NCBI GenBank assembly: GCA_024699575.1
Contig: JAILPF010000525.1
Location: 1-8,231 of the forward strand
Length of the DNA stretch: 8,231 nt
From: Acetatifactor sp.
GTDB lineage: Bacteria; Bacillota; Clostridia; Lachnospirales; Lachnospiraceae
Reading direction: 5' to 3'
In this document: positions 1-7,010 of the stretch, one piece after another
Layout of the letters: every line of letters starts with the position of its first letter
How positions within the stretch are numbered: position 1 is the first letter of the stretch
Translations under genes and position numbers: made by a program
Notes under the pieces: generated by a model
What the model was told of the DNA's origin: nothing
Seen by the model: the letters and a program-made list of their open reading frames with translations, nothing else
The model's database searches: none

Positions 1-28
1 TCACATCGTTAGGTCTCAGAAGATGTGA
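1..28. other. Short inverted repeat at the left edge
   Basis: TCACATC at 1-7 is the exact reverse complement of GATGTGA at 22-28, giving a 7-bp stem with a 14-base loop. On the plus strand it is followed after nine bases by a T-rich stretch (38-48), so it could be the tail of a terminator for a gene left of the window. The loop is large, the gap before the T run is long, and the window edge may cut the stem, so this is only a weak call. Confidence 0.2.
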
Positions 29-48
29 ATTCGGATGTTTTTTATTTT

Positions 49-53
49 GGAGG
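49..53 (+). promoter_or_regulatory. Strong ribosome binding site for the plus-strand small ORF
   Basis: GGAGG stands seven bases before the ATG at 61, which is near-ideal spacing for a Firmicute. It is the best reason to think that a gene really starts at 61. It also lies 12 bases upstream of the A-AAA-AAC heptamer at 66-72. In E. coli dnaX an internal Shine-Dalgarno at a comparable distance stimulates -1 frameshifting; a similar role here is inference. Confidence 0.6.
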
Positions 54-60
54 TTTTGCA

Positions 61-317
61 ATGAAAAAAAACAAAAAGATGATGATGTATTTTACAAAGC
101 TGGAAATATCTATATGGCTACCTATCTTTGCATGACAATGCCAATGGCAGTCAATCATCTAAGCCCAAAGGAGCTACTGATAATTATTCCGCTTACCTTA
201 GTTATTACCGCAGTTTTTTATTTTATTCTGCGTACATTTCACACAGCAAACATTTTACCAAGCACCTTAATAGCAAATCGCATCACCTCAAAATGTCTGA
301 AAGAGGTGGTGCGATAA
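61..317 (+). CDS. Small membrane protein, readable only with a -1 frameshift (possible pseudogene)
   Basis: I do not recognise a family. The ATG at 61 has a strong ribosome site, but its frame stops at 133-135 after 24 residues. The -1 frame is open to a TAA at 315-317. The frames are joined exactly at a run of eight A followed by C (64-72), which contains the slippery heptamer A-AAA-AAC at 66-72. A -1 slip there gives an 85-residue protein: a charged head with lysines then three aspartates, a mildly hydrophobic stretch containing MATYLCMTMPMAV, one clear membrane helix (LLIIIPLTLVITAVFYFILR) and a basic tail ending CLKEVVR. One extra A in the run would give almost the same protein, so a deletion in a homopolymer, real or a sequencing error, explains it equally well. 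An alternative is independent translation from the ATG at 114 (67 residues), with only a weak GGAA site. The gene converges on the GH3 operon. Its short length suggests an N-terminal remnant or a small membrane protein. Confidence 0.4.
277..315. repeat. Imperfect 13-bp hairpin between convergent genes
   Basis: Positions 277-289 (ATCGCATCACCTC) pair with 303-315 (GAGGTGGTGCGAT) with a single G-T wobble, leaving a 13-base loop. The structure runs into the TAA of the plus-strand small ORF and lies 34 bases beyond the stop codon of the minus-strand GH3 gene. It has no clear T run on either strand, so it is not a canonical intrinsic terminator. It may protect or define the 3' end of the GH3 operon mRNA, or serve both directions. 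No other terminator is visible downstream of that operon. Confidence 0.5.
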
Positions 318-348
318 TTCCAACTTAAAAATATAGTGTTCGTTTCTC

Positions 349-2760
349 TTAGTCGATTTTCATAATCAGGTTCAGTACTCTCTTGGCACATCTTGCCAAA
401 TCTTCTCTCTTGATTTCGCCCATATCGAGTGCTTTTCTGACACGCTCAGGATAACCACTTGCCATCTTAACGTCATTGCCTGCAAGGATTTCCTTGTAGT
501 GTTCGCCTCTGGTCCACCAGTCGCTGGTAACCATACCACCGAAATTCCACTCCTCACGAAGTACACCTTCCAGCAGGTCATGACTCTCTGATGCACGATG
601 TCCGTTGATGATGTTGTAAGCCGACATGATAACCCAGGGATCAGACTCTTTTACAATAATCTGGAAGCCCTTCAGATAAATTTCACGAAGTGCTCTCTCA
701 GATACTCTGGAATCACTGTGCTTTCTGTTGGTCTCCTTGTTGTTGCAGCAGAAATGCTTTACTGCAGCTCCAACTCTCTGGGACTGGATACCGCGAACCA
801 TAGCAGCACCGATTTTACCGGTAAGCAGAGGATCCTCGGAATAGTACTCAAAGTTTCTTCCACACAGAGGATTTCTGTGAATATTAACTGCAGGAGTCAG
901 CCAGACAGCCAGATTGTTTTCTTTTAATTCTCTCGCACCGGCACGACCTACTCTTGCAATCAGTTCCGGATTCCAGGATGCAGCAAGCAATGTTGCGCAA
1001 GGCCATGCTGTTGTATGGATACCACATTCCCAGTTCAGTCTCACACCTGCAGGTCCATCCTCCGTCATGATATTGGGCACACCATATTCTGGAAGATTAC
1101 CGTAACCAAAGGTATTACCCACACCGGTATTAGGCTGTCCACCGCACAGATGAATCAAATCATCATCAGATAACTGTGCAACAAACTCATCCAGAGTCAT
1201 CTTTCCTTCCACAACATCCATCAAAGGTCTGCCCTTGAAAGGATGCATCATCATATAACGGTCATGAGGCGCAACAGCAGGAACAATCGCCTCATCCATA
1301 CCTCCTTCAATCTTCTCAAATGCACATGCATTCGGGTCATTGGGAGTGGAAAGAGGAAGTTCCTCAAAGCTACCGTCAGCAAGCATACGCTTCTTCAAAC
1401 TGGTAGGAGCAGATTTGGAGGTAAGCTGTTCTACAACTTCATTTTCCTTTACTTCTACAGCGAACTGAGTTTTTGCTACATCTCTTACATTGGTTCCGAC
1501 GAAGATTTCATAGGTTCCTTTTTCCAGTACATACGCAGCTTTTGCAATCTTGCCAAGGTCATCATAAGAAGCCATATCATTCTTCAAAAACTCTACAGTG
1601 ACAAGTCTGCTCTCGCCGGGAGCCAGCAGATCAGTCTTTTTAAATGCACGCAGTTCTCTTGCCGGTTTGCCAAGCACACCCTGAGGAGCACTTGTGTATA
1701 CCTGAACAACTTCCTTACCTGCATACTCACCTTCATTCGTAACCAGAACCGATACTTTAATAACGCCGTTTTTCTCGGATGCGACAGGATTCTCCAGTCT
1801 AAAACTGCTGTAGGAAAGGCCAAATCCGAAAGGATAGCATACCTTCTTAGCGGCACCGGGAATGGTCTCAAAATAACGATATCCAACATATACGTCCTCA
1901 AGATAATCCACATATTCAGGAGACTCATGGAAGTTCTCTGTAGACGGATAATCTTCAACCTTTGCTGCAAATGTGTCGGTCAACTTACCGGAAGGATTCA
2001 CTTTACCGGTCAGTACTTCAGCTGCTGCAAGTCCACCTTCCATACCTGCCTGCCACATAATCAAAGCGGAGGAAAGCTTCTCATCCTCTTTAATCCAGGA
2101 AGTGTCAATCACGCCACCGATGTTAAGCACTACAACAATTTTATCAAACTGTGCCTCTACCTGTCTAATCATGTTCTTTTCTTCTTTAGTCAGATAGAAA
2201 TCGCCATCCGGGAAAATCTTTCCGGAGGTCTTAGGCATACTGGTCTCAGATTCCCAGGGATTATATTCTCCATTATATTCAACACTGGAGCGATCCCATC
2301 CCTCACCGGAGAAACGGCTGAGTACAATAATTGCGGTATCGGCAAATGCTCTCGCACCCTTTACCTGTTCCTCTGTCAAATCGGGCTCAACAGTCATACC
2401 TGCTGCAGAACCGTTTTTGTACTGTTCTTCCACATTTTTTCTGTAGTAGTCAGCTAAAGGTTCATAGATGTTCACACTGTCGCCGAGCTGTTTGAATCCA
2501 TCATAAAGGTTACGTACATAAGCGCAGTACACATCACCGCTTCCGCCGCCACCTTTTACATAGTCAAAGCTTCCTTTTCCAAACAGTGCGATTCTTGTAC
2601 CGCATGCGAGGGGAAGTACTTTCTTCTCATTTTTTAACAATACCATACCTTCCTGCGCCGCCTCCTTGGTGAGCGCCAGATGCTCAGGAGACGCTGTCAC
2701 ATATTTTCCGGGCTCCAAAGGAAGATTGGGCTGAAATTTCACTCTTGTCCATTTGTTCAT
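349..2760 (-). CDS. Circularly permuted GH3 beta-glucosidase, cytoplasmic
   Basis: This 803-residue protein should hydrolyse terminal non-reducing beta-glucosides such as cellobiose and short beta-glucans by a retaining mechanism. The GH3 domains come in reversed order. The alpha/beta sandwich is first (about 30-315), with EAAQEGMVLLKNE, GGGGSGDV and SGEGWDR, whose Glu153 is the expected acid/base. A fibronectin-III-like domain follows (about 335-437; KEVVQVYTSAP, KPARELRAF). The TIM barrel is last (about 510-803), with TEDGPAGVR (Asp568, expected -1 subsite contact), RNFEYYSEDP, KHF at 668-670 and the nucleophile Asp747 in GGMVTSDWW. The same order is known for beta-glucosidases of Butyrivibrio fibrisolvens and Ruminococcus albus. 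There is no signal peptide, so it should act inside the cell. The ATG is preceded by AGAGGA at good spacing. It lies 40 bp after the exported GH3 gene with no promoter evident between, so the two are probably cotranscribed. Beta-xylosidase or mixed specificity cannot be excluded; the family and permutation are near certain. Confidence 0.95.
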   Translation of the reverse strand: MNKWTRVKFQPNLPLEPGKYVTASPEHLALTKEAAQEGMVLLKNEKKVLPLACGTRIALFGKGSFDYVKGGGGSGDVYCAYVRNLYDGFKQLGDSVNIYEPLADYYRKNVEEQYKNGSAAGMTVEPDLTEEQVKGARAFADTAIIVLSRFSGEGWDRSSVEYNGEYNPWESETSMPKTSGKIFPDGDFYLTKEEKNMIRQVEAQFDKIVVVLNIGGVIDTSWIKEDEKLSSALIMWQAGMEGGLAAAEVLTGKVNPSGKLTDTFAAKVEDYPSTENFHESPEYVDYLEDVYVGYRYFETIPGAAKKVCYPFGFGLSYSSFRLENPVASEKNGVIKVSVLVTNEGEYAGKEVVQVYTSAPQGVLGKPARELRAFKKTDLLAPGESRLVTVEFLKNDMASYDDLGKIAKAAYVLEKGTYEIFVGTNVRDVAKTQFAVEVKENEVVEQLTSKSAPTSLKKRMLADGSFEELPLSTPNDPNACAFEKIEGGMDEAIVPAVAPHDRYMMMHPFKGRPLMDVVEGKMTLDEFVAQLSDDDLIHLCGGQPNTGVGNTFGYGNLPEYGVPNIMTEDGPAGVRLNWECGIHTTAWPCATLLAASWNPELIARVGRAGARELKENNLAVWLTPAVNIHRNPLCGRNFEYYSEDPLLTGKIGAAMVRGIQSQRVGAAVKHFCCNNKETNRKHSDSRVSERALREIYLKGFQIIVKESDPWVIMSAYNIINGHRASESHDLLEGVLREEWNFGGMVTSDWWTRGEHYKEILAGNDVKMASGYPERVRKALDMGEIKREDLARCAKRVLNLIMKID

Positions 2761-2800
2761 AATTATCCTCTTTCCGGCAATTTGCCTAACTTAGTTTTGG

Positions 2801-5314
2801 TTAATTTATATGTTCAAACTCGATTCTATCCAGTCTGAAATCTGCTCCATCTGCTTTTGTGTTCATAAATTTAAACTGATAACTTCCCTTTTCCAGAGTA
2901 ACATCCAGAGTAAAATCTTCATAATCTGTCATGCTGGCCGTCTTTGTCATCGGAACATTGGTACGGTTTGCATTACCATCATCCTCGATAGTAGGTGTAT
3001 TGTAATAAATATCCACTGTCTTGCTGTCTTTGTCCGCCGCAATGAAGAAATGCAATCTATAATCGCCTGCTTCAGGAACCCATACGTCCCATTTTGCATT
3101 TGCCCATTCACCACTCCAACTGTCAACATAGGAAATGTTGTTGGCATTACCGGTATTCACCAGATAAGAGTCCTCTGTGAAATTCTCTGCTTCCAGCACA
3201 TAACCTACGGTCTCAAGATTGATGCTTCCCTCAGAAATCGCATTCAACTCTTCCTCCGTCTTTTCCGGCTTTGCTCCGATAGCAACGGTTCCGTCAGCCT
3301 GAATGCCTGTTCCATCCTTACGCAATCCGGTTCCTTTTTTGAAGAGTACAAGAGATTCGTCTTCAAATTTCTTCTCGATATCAGATGCATACCATGGCCA
3401 TGTAAAGCTCAGTGTACCGGTGAAATCATAATCACCGAAAAATACATCTGCCACACCTGCCCCTTCTGTTCCGGGAAGCCATGCTTCTACGATAGCATCA
3501 AAGGAATCCACATAGTCTGCAATAGTAACCGGTCTTCCGGTCAAAAGAACAGCAACAACGGGAACTCCTTTTTCACGTGCAGCTTTCAAAGCTTCGTCTG
3601 CATTCTGTACCATTGTGCTGTCAGCCTTATCAATTGTCAGATTAGAGCTGCTTCTGTCTCCGCTCGTCTCAGCATAAGGTTTCTCGCCAATCACCACAAT
3701 AACTGCGTCTTCCTCTCCGGTCAATTCCCCTTTGGCACTGTACAAAACGGTTCTGCCCGGCAAGGCATCTGTGATTCCTTGCATAATAGTGGTTCCCTCG
3801 GTAATCTTACCGGTACTTCCCTGCCAGGAAATCGTCCAGCCTCCGCATTGTGTTCCAAGGTCATTTGCTTTTGTGCCAAGCACACTGATATTCTGAGCAT
3901 TCTGTAATATTTCCATCGCAGTCTGCTGTCCGACTTTATCATTTTTCAGAAGTACCATGGACTTTCTGACTGCCTCTCTGGCAACTTCCCTATGCTCTTC
4001 TGAACCAAACTCTTCCATCAATGCAAGCTCTGTGTCCGAACCAACCTGTTCTTCAAAAAGGCCTGCTTCAAATTTCACACGCAGGATTCTGCGGACAGAA
4101 TCGTCAATCTGTTCTTCGGTAATCGTACCATCCTTCACTAAAGCTTCAATGGCACTGATTGTTGTTTCCCAGTTGTAAGGCTCCATAAACAAATCGATTC
4201 CGGCATTGACAGCATTCCCTACCTGAGCCTTAAAGGTAGCACCCGCAATCTGTTCTATTCCATTGTAATCACTTACCACAAGCCCGTTAAATCCAAGTTG
4301 GCCCTTTAAAACATCCTTGATAAGATAGGTGCTCTCATGGCATTTCTCACCGTTCACACTGCTGAAAGAAACCATCACGGTAAGCACACCATCCTCTAAC
4401 TGTGCCCGATATGGCTCGAGCAGAGAATCCTGAAGCAGCGCTTCGAAAGAATCTGCATCCATCTTCACATCGCCCTGATTGGTTCCACCCGCAGTAAAGC
4501 CTTCACCGATGTAATGCTTAGCGGTTGCTAAAACATGAGTATCTGTCAGATAATTTTCCGATTCGGGTTCTCCCTGAACACCTCTGGCAAAGGCTGCCCC
4601 GAGTCTGGCCACAATGTCCGTATCCTCCCCGAAGCACTCATAGGTTCTACCCCATAATTCATTCTGCGCATTTCCAAGACAGGGAGCAAAGGTCCACTGA
4701 ATTCCGGTTGCTCTGACTTCCTCTGCAACCACCTCACCGATGCGCGCCATCAGTTCCTCATCGTTTGCTGCACCCAGACCAATATTATGAGGGAATACCG
4801 TTGCACCATATACATTGTTATGTCCGTGAACCGCATCCACACCATACAGAACGGGAATTCCCAGTCTACTGTCCAAAGCAGCTTGTTTTATCTCATTAAT
4901 ATGTTTCTCCCAATGTGTAGCTTTATTACCGGCTGTCGGTGCAGAACCGCCTCCGCTGAGAATGGAACCGACACCGTATTTGGTAATCTGCTCCAATGTA
5001 ATTCCATTCTGCTCCGGTTGCACCATCTGTGCTGCCTTCTCACGTAATGTCATCTGCGCCAGCAGACTTTCTACTCGTTCCTCCACACTTTTGGAGGAAT
5101 CCATGTAAACACTTTTATCTACTTCTGCGACGTCATCATTCTTAACTTTCTCTGTTGTCTCATCCTCTGTCACTTCCTCGGACTGAGTTACTTCCCCTTG
5201 TGCATCAGACTTTTTGCTAAAAACGTTTTTATTAATCAGCAAAAAAATAGCACACACAAGAAGTAACAAAGCAACGACACCAGCAACAATTTTTTTTGTT
5301 TTTGCCTGTTTCAT
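2801..5314 (-). CDS. Exported or membrane-anchored GH3 exo-beta-glucanase/glucosidase with C-terminal CBM6/35-like domain
   Basis: This 837-residue GH3 enzyme has the usual domain order and should release glucose from the ends of beta-glucan chains outside the membrane. An N-terminal hydrophobic helix (about 9-27, after KQAKTKK) is followed by an acidic Glu/Asp/Thr-rich spacer (about 40-66). The TIM barrel (about 75-425) carries YGVDAVHGHN, WGRTYECFGED, AKHYIGEG and the nucleophile Asp349 in GLVVSDYNG. The alpha/beta sandwich (about 445-640) carries GEKPYAETSGDR; Glu549 is the expected acid/base by analogy with barley exohydrolase ExoI. Residues about 705-837 resemble CBM6/CBM35: they open with YVLEAENF, contain WDVWVPEAGDYRLHF and end RLDRIEF. 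The cysteine at 21 follows valine, so it is not a good lipobox, and the helix is either cleaved or a membrane anchor. I start at the ATG at 5314. The frame stays open to a GTG at 5362, but that lies inside the predicted -10. The AAAGGG before the ATG is rather distant (about 14 bases). It is the first gene of a two-GH3 operon. The exact substrate is uncertain. Confidence 0.93.
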   Translation of the reverse strand: MKQAKTKKIVAGVVALLLLVCAIFLLINKNVFSKKSDAQGEVTQSEEVTEDETTEKVKNDDVAEVDKSVYMDSSKSVEERVESLLAQMTLREKAAQMVQPEQNGITLEQITKYGVGSILSGGGSAPTAGNKATHWEKHINEIKQAALDSRLGIPVLYGVDAVHGHNNVYGATVFPHNIGLGAANDEELMARIGEVVAEEVRATGIQWTFAPCLGNAQNELWGRTYECFGEDTDIVARLGAAFARGVQGEPESENYLTDTHVLATAKHYIGEGFTAGGTNQGDVKMDADSFEALLQDSLLEPYRAQLEDGVLTVMVSFSSVNGEKCHESTYLIKDVLKGQLGFNGLVVSDYNGIEQIAGATFKAQVGNAVNAGIDLFMEPYNWETTISAIEALVKDGTITEEQIDDSVRRILRVKFEAGLFEEQVGSDTELALMEEFGSEEHREVAREAVRKSMVLLKNDKVGQQTAMEILQNAQNISVLGTKANDLGTQCGGWTISWQGSTGKITEGTTIMQGITDALPGRTVLYSAKGELTGEEDAVIVVIGEKPYAETSGDRSSSNLTIDKADSTMVQNADEALKAAREKGVPVVAVLLTGRPVTIADYVDSFDAIVEAWLPGTEGAGVADVFFGDYDFTGTLSFTWPWYASDIEKKFEDESLVLFKKGTGLRKDGTGIQADGTVAIGAKPEKTEEELNAISEGSINLETVGYVLEAENFTEDSYLVNTGNANNISYVDSWSGEWANAKWDVWVPEAGDYRLHFFIAADKDSKTVDIYYNTPTIEDDGNANRTNVPMTKTASMTDYEDFTLDVTLEKGSYQFKFMNTKADGADFRLDRIEFEHIN

Positions 5315-5360
5315 AGTGATAAACCGTTCCCTTTCACAGATAATTTCATGATTATTATAC

Positions 5361-5390
5361 ACTATACCTTATTATATGGGCTATAGTCAA
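5361..5390 (-). promoter_or_regulatory. Sigma-A-like promoter of the GH3 operon
   Basis: On the minus strand TTGACT (5385-5390) and TATAGT (5361-5366) are separated by 18 bases. A second TATAAT-like hexamer lies just downstream but lacks a matching -35. Transcription from this promoter would start downstream of the in-frame GTG at 5362, which supports translation from the ATG at 5314. The -35 begins six bases after the T run of the preceding terminator. Confidence 0.55.
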
Positions 5391-5396
5391 TATGAG

Positions 5397-5423
5397 AAAA
5401 AAATCCCACATTTTTTGTGGGAT
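5397..5423 (-). terminator. Intrinsic terminator of the spoVAC/sensor transcript
   Basis: Read on the minus strand, ATCCCACA, a five-A loop and TGTGGGAT form a perfect 8-bp stem (5403-5410 with 5416-5423), continuing directly into a run of T (5397-5403 read as A on the plus strand). It lies 13 bases after the stop codon of the sensor gene. The A-rich and T-rich flanks make it possible that it also works weakly in the other direction, but no plus-strand gene is present there. Confidence 0.9.
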
Positions 5424-5436
5424 ATTCCAAAGAATC

Positions 5437-6987
5437 CTATTGAATTTTCTCAGGCGGCATAAAACCAAGCAATGTTTTACCAAGTTCCTCATCGCTAATA
5501 GGCTTTGCCAGATAACCTGAAAAGCCCTGCTCGATATATTTTTCTCGCACTCCGAACTCTGTATTTGCAGTCAGCGCGATTACCGGTGTACTGCCATTTG
5601 CATTGGGCATTCTCCTCATTCTCTTCAATGCTTCCACACCACTCATACCGGGCATACTGTCATCCAAAAAGATTAAATCATACTTCGTTGTAACGATCTT
5701 TTCCAATAATTCCACTCCGCTGTATGCCCCTTCGACCACAATCCCGGTTCCATCCAGCAAACCTTTTACAATATGGACGTTAATAGGCAGATCATCCACT
5801 ACCAATACCTGGACATCTGACGCTTTCCATCTCAAAAATTTGGAAATACCACTGTTTGGCGAGTAGACATCTTGCTCATATAGCGTTCCCATCCCCTCCT
5901 TTTCTATTACCAGCTGTGGAACACACATACTGATTTTAAAATGTCCATCCGAAGTTTTTTCCACATCAACGCTTCCCTTCATTAATTCAACCAGTCGCAT
6001 TGTTTTTGCGGAAAGTCTTTTCCTATCCTTCATGCAGCTACCGCCTTCAACAGTAAGCTGCAACAGGATTTCATCTTCCTTCATCTGTCTTTTGTTTATT
6101 CCGATACAGACATATCCATCGTGAGCCGTATCCACTGCAAGCAAAAACATTTCTATCACAATCTGCCGAATACGCGTTACATCTCCATAAAGCACTCTTG
6201 GTGTATCAGGATGATTGACCACTCTGATTCCACAGGAAAAGCCCAGCGTATTGATTCGTGATTTCATATAACCACAGCATTCCGCAATCATGTCCTTTAA
6301 TTCATATTCCACTGACATCAACTGTAGTTCCAACGCATGAATCTGAAAGAAAAGCAACAACATACCAAAGGAAGGTGTAACCATCGCCAGCAAAGTCCTG
6401 GGAAAGAAAAAAAACTGCAGTGCCGGTCCCAAAAAACTACCTAGCCAAAAGGAAACACTTAATGTCTTCTGCACTTTATCGTACCATCGAAATGCTTTTG
6501 CCATTTCGTAAATTCCATATAAGTAAAAAAAGAACGGAAGCAAATACACCAAAAGATAAGCATCTCCCCGTTGGAATTCTCCATTTTCTCCCACGGAAAA
6601 GAAAAACCCTCTCGGGAGGTTTGCCAAAAGTGTAAAACTGTAGATGCCAAGTAACACTTTATGTATCAAGAGAAAGGAAAATCTTTCCAGAACACCATGA
6701 ACATAGAAAAAAGCATATCGCGCAAACCAAAAGCCAAGTACCCCTGTACACCAATAGTACATAGTTTTCAGCAACAATGCTGCCGTGTAGGAATCCGACA
6801 TCCGGCAGCTGATTGTTACAGTTGCCGCGATGTCCGTAATATCCGCAAGAAAAGCTATCAGAATCAGTCGGCGGAACAAAAGAATCACCCCGTCCTGCCT
6901 ACTGCACTGTAACCATACATATAGGTACAGTATTGCCAAAAAGACAGCCACCGCCGCCTCATAGTCTATATCATATATTAATTTCAT
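5437..6987 (-). CDS. Seven-helix membrane sensor with degenerate histidine-kinase core and C-terminal receiver domain
   Basis: This 516-residue protein begins with about seven hydrophobic segments (roughly 11-28, 34-58, 68-97, 104-124, 143-164, 176-195, 197-217), a sensor region of a type I associate with Lachnospiraceae kinases and cyclases. Residues about 218-358 look like what remains of a histidine-kinase core. LYGDVTRIRQIVIEMF matches the usual RIRQI-NLL boundary of the ATPase domain, and RLVELMKGSVDVE matches the end of the G2 region. However, no H-box histidine with a following Glu/Asp, no N-box asparagine and no DxGxG ATP-lid motif are visible. The receiver domain (about 391-512) appears complete: acidic pair Asp398/Asp399, phosphoacceptor Asp442 in LDDSMPGMSG, Thr473 and Lys495. 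It has no DNA-binding domain. It probably receives phosphate from another kinase or signals by protein contact at the membrane. GGGAG eight bases upstream supports the ATG. It follows spoVAC by 23 bp and probably shares its transcript. Annotation as an active hybrid kinase would be misleading. Confidence 0.85.
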   Translation of the reverse strand: MKLIYDIDYEAAVAVFLAILYLYVWLQCSRQDGVILLFRRLILIAFLADITDIAATVTISCRMSDSYTAALLLKTMYYWCTGVLGFWFARYAFFYVHGVLERFSFLLIHKVLLGIYSFTLLANLPRGFFFSVGENGEFQRGDAYLLVYLLPFFFYLYGIYEMAKAFRWYDKVQKTLSVSFWLGSFLGPALQFFFFPRTLLAMVTPSFGMLLLFFQIHALELQLMSVEYELKDMIAECCGYMKSRINTLGFSCGIRVVNHPDTPRVLYGDVTRIRQIVIEMFLLAVDTAHDGYVCIGINKRQMKEDEILLQLTVEGGSCMKDRKRLSAKTMRLVELMKGSVDVEKTSDGHFKISMCVPQLVIEKEGMGTLYEQDVYSPNSGISKFLRWKASDVQVLVVDDLPINVHIVKGLLDGTGIVVEGAYSGVELLEKIVTTKYDLIFLDDSMPGMSGVEALKRMRRMPNANGSTPVIALTANTEFGVREKYIEQGFSGYLAKPISDEELGKTLLGFMPPEKIQ

Positions 6988-7010
6988 CCATCGTACTCCC
7001 TTTTACACCG

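Noticed and set aside
128..328. 66-residue open frame on the plus strand in the third frame
   Set aside because: It is Ser/His/Lys-rich with no hydrophobic pattern and overlaps the more protein-like -1-frame ORF; judged a shadow.
1243..2457. 404-residue open frame on the plus strand, antisense to the permuted GH3
   Set aside because: It lies wholly opposite a GH3 gene with intact motifs, shows no recognisable domain and is rich in Cys, Phe and His as expected of an antisense shadow.
2776..2786. Short near-palindrome GGCAATTTGCC between the two GH3 genes
   Set aside because: The arms are too short to be a terminator or convincing operator, and nothing T-rich follows; probably chance.
2810..3907. 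365-residue open frame on the plus strand, antisense to the exported GH3
   Set aside because: It is again a shadow of a well-supported gene, with Cys- and Ile-rich low-plausibility sequence and no family motif.
5316..5337. GTGA...TCAC dyad before the exported GH3 start, considered as a CcpA or CRP-type operator
   Set aside because: The arms are four bases and 14 apart, which fits neither a cre site nor a CRP box, and no good cre match was found nearby.
5315..5362. N-terminal extension of the exported GH3 starting at a GTG at 5362
   Set aside because: The GTG overlaps the predicted -10, the extension is charged and precedes the signal helix, and the ATG at 5314 begins a normal export signal.
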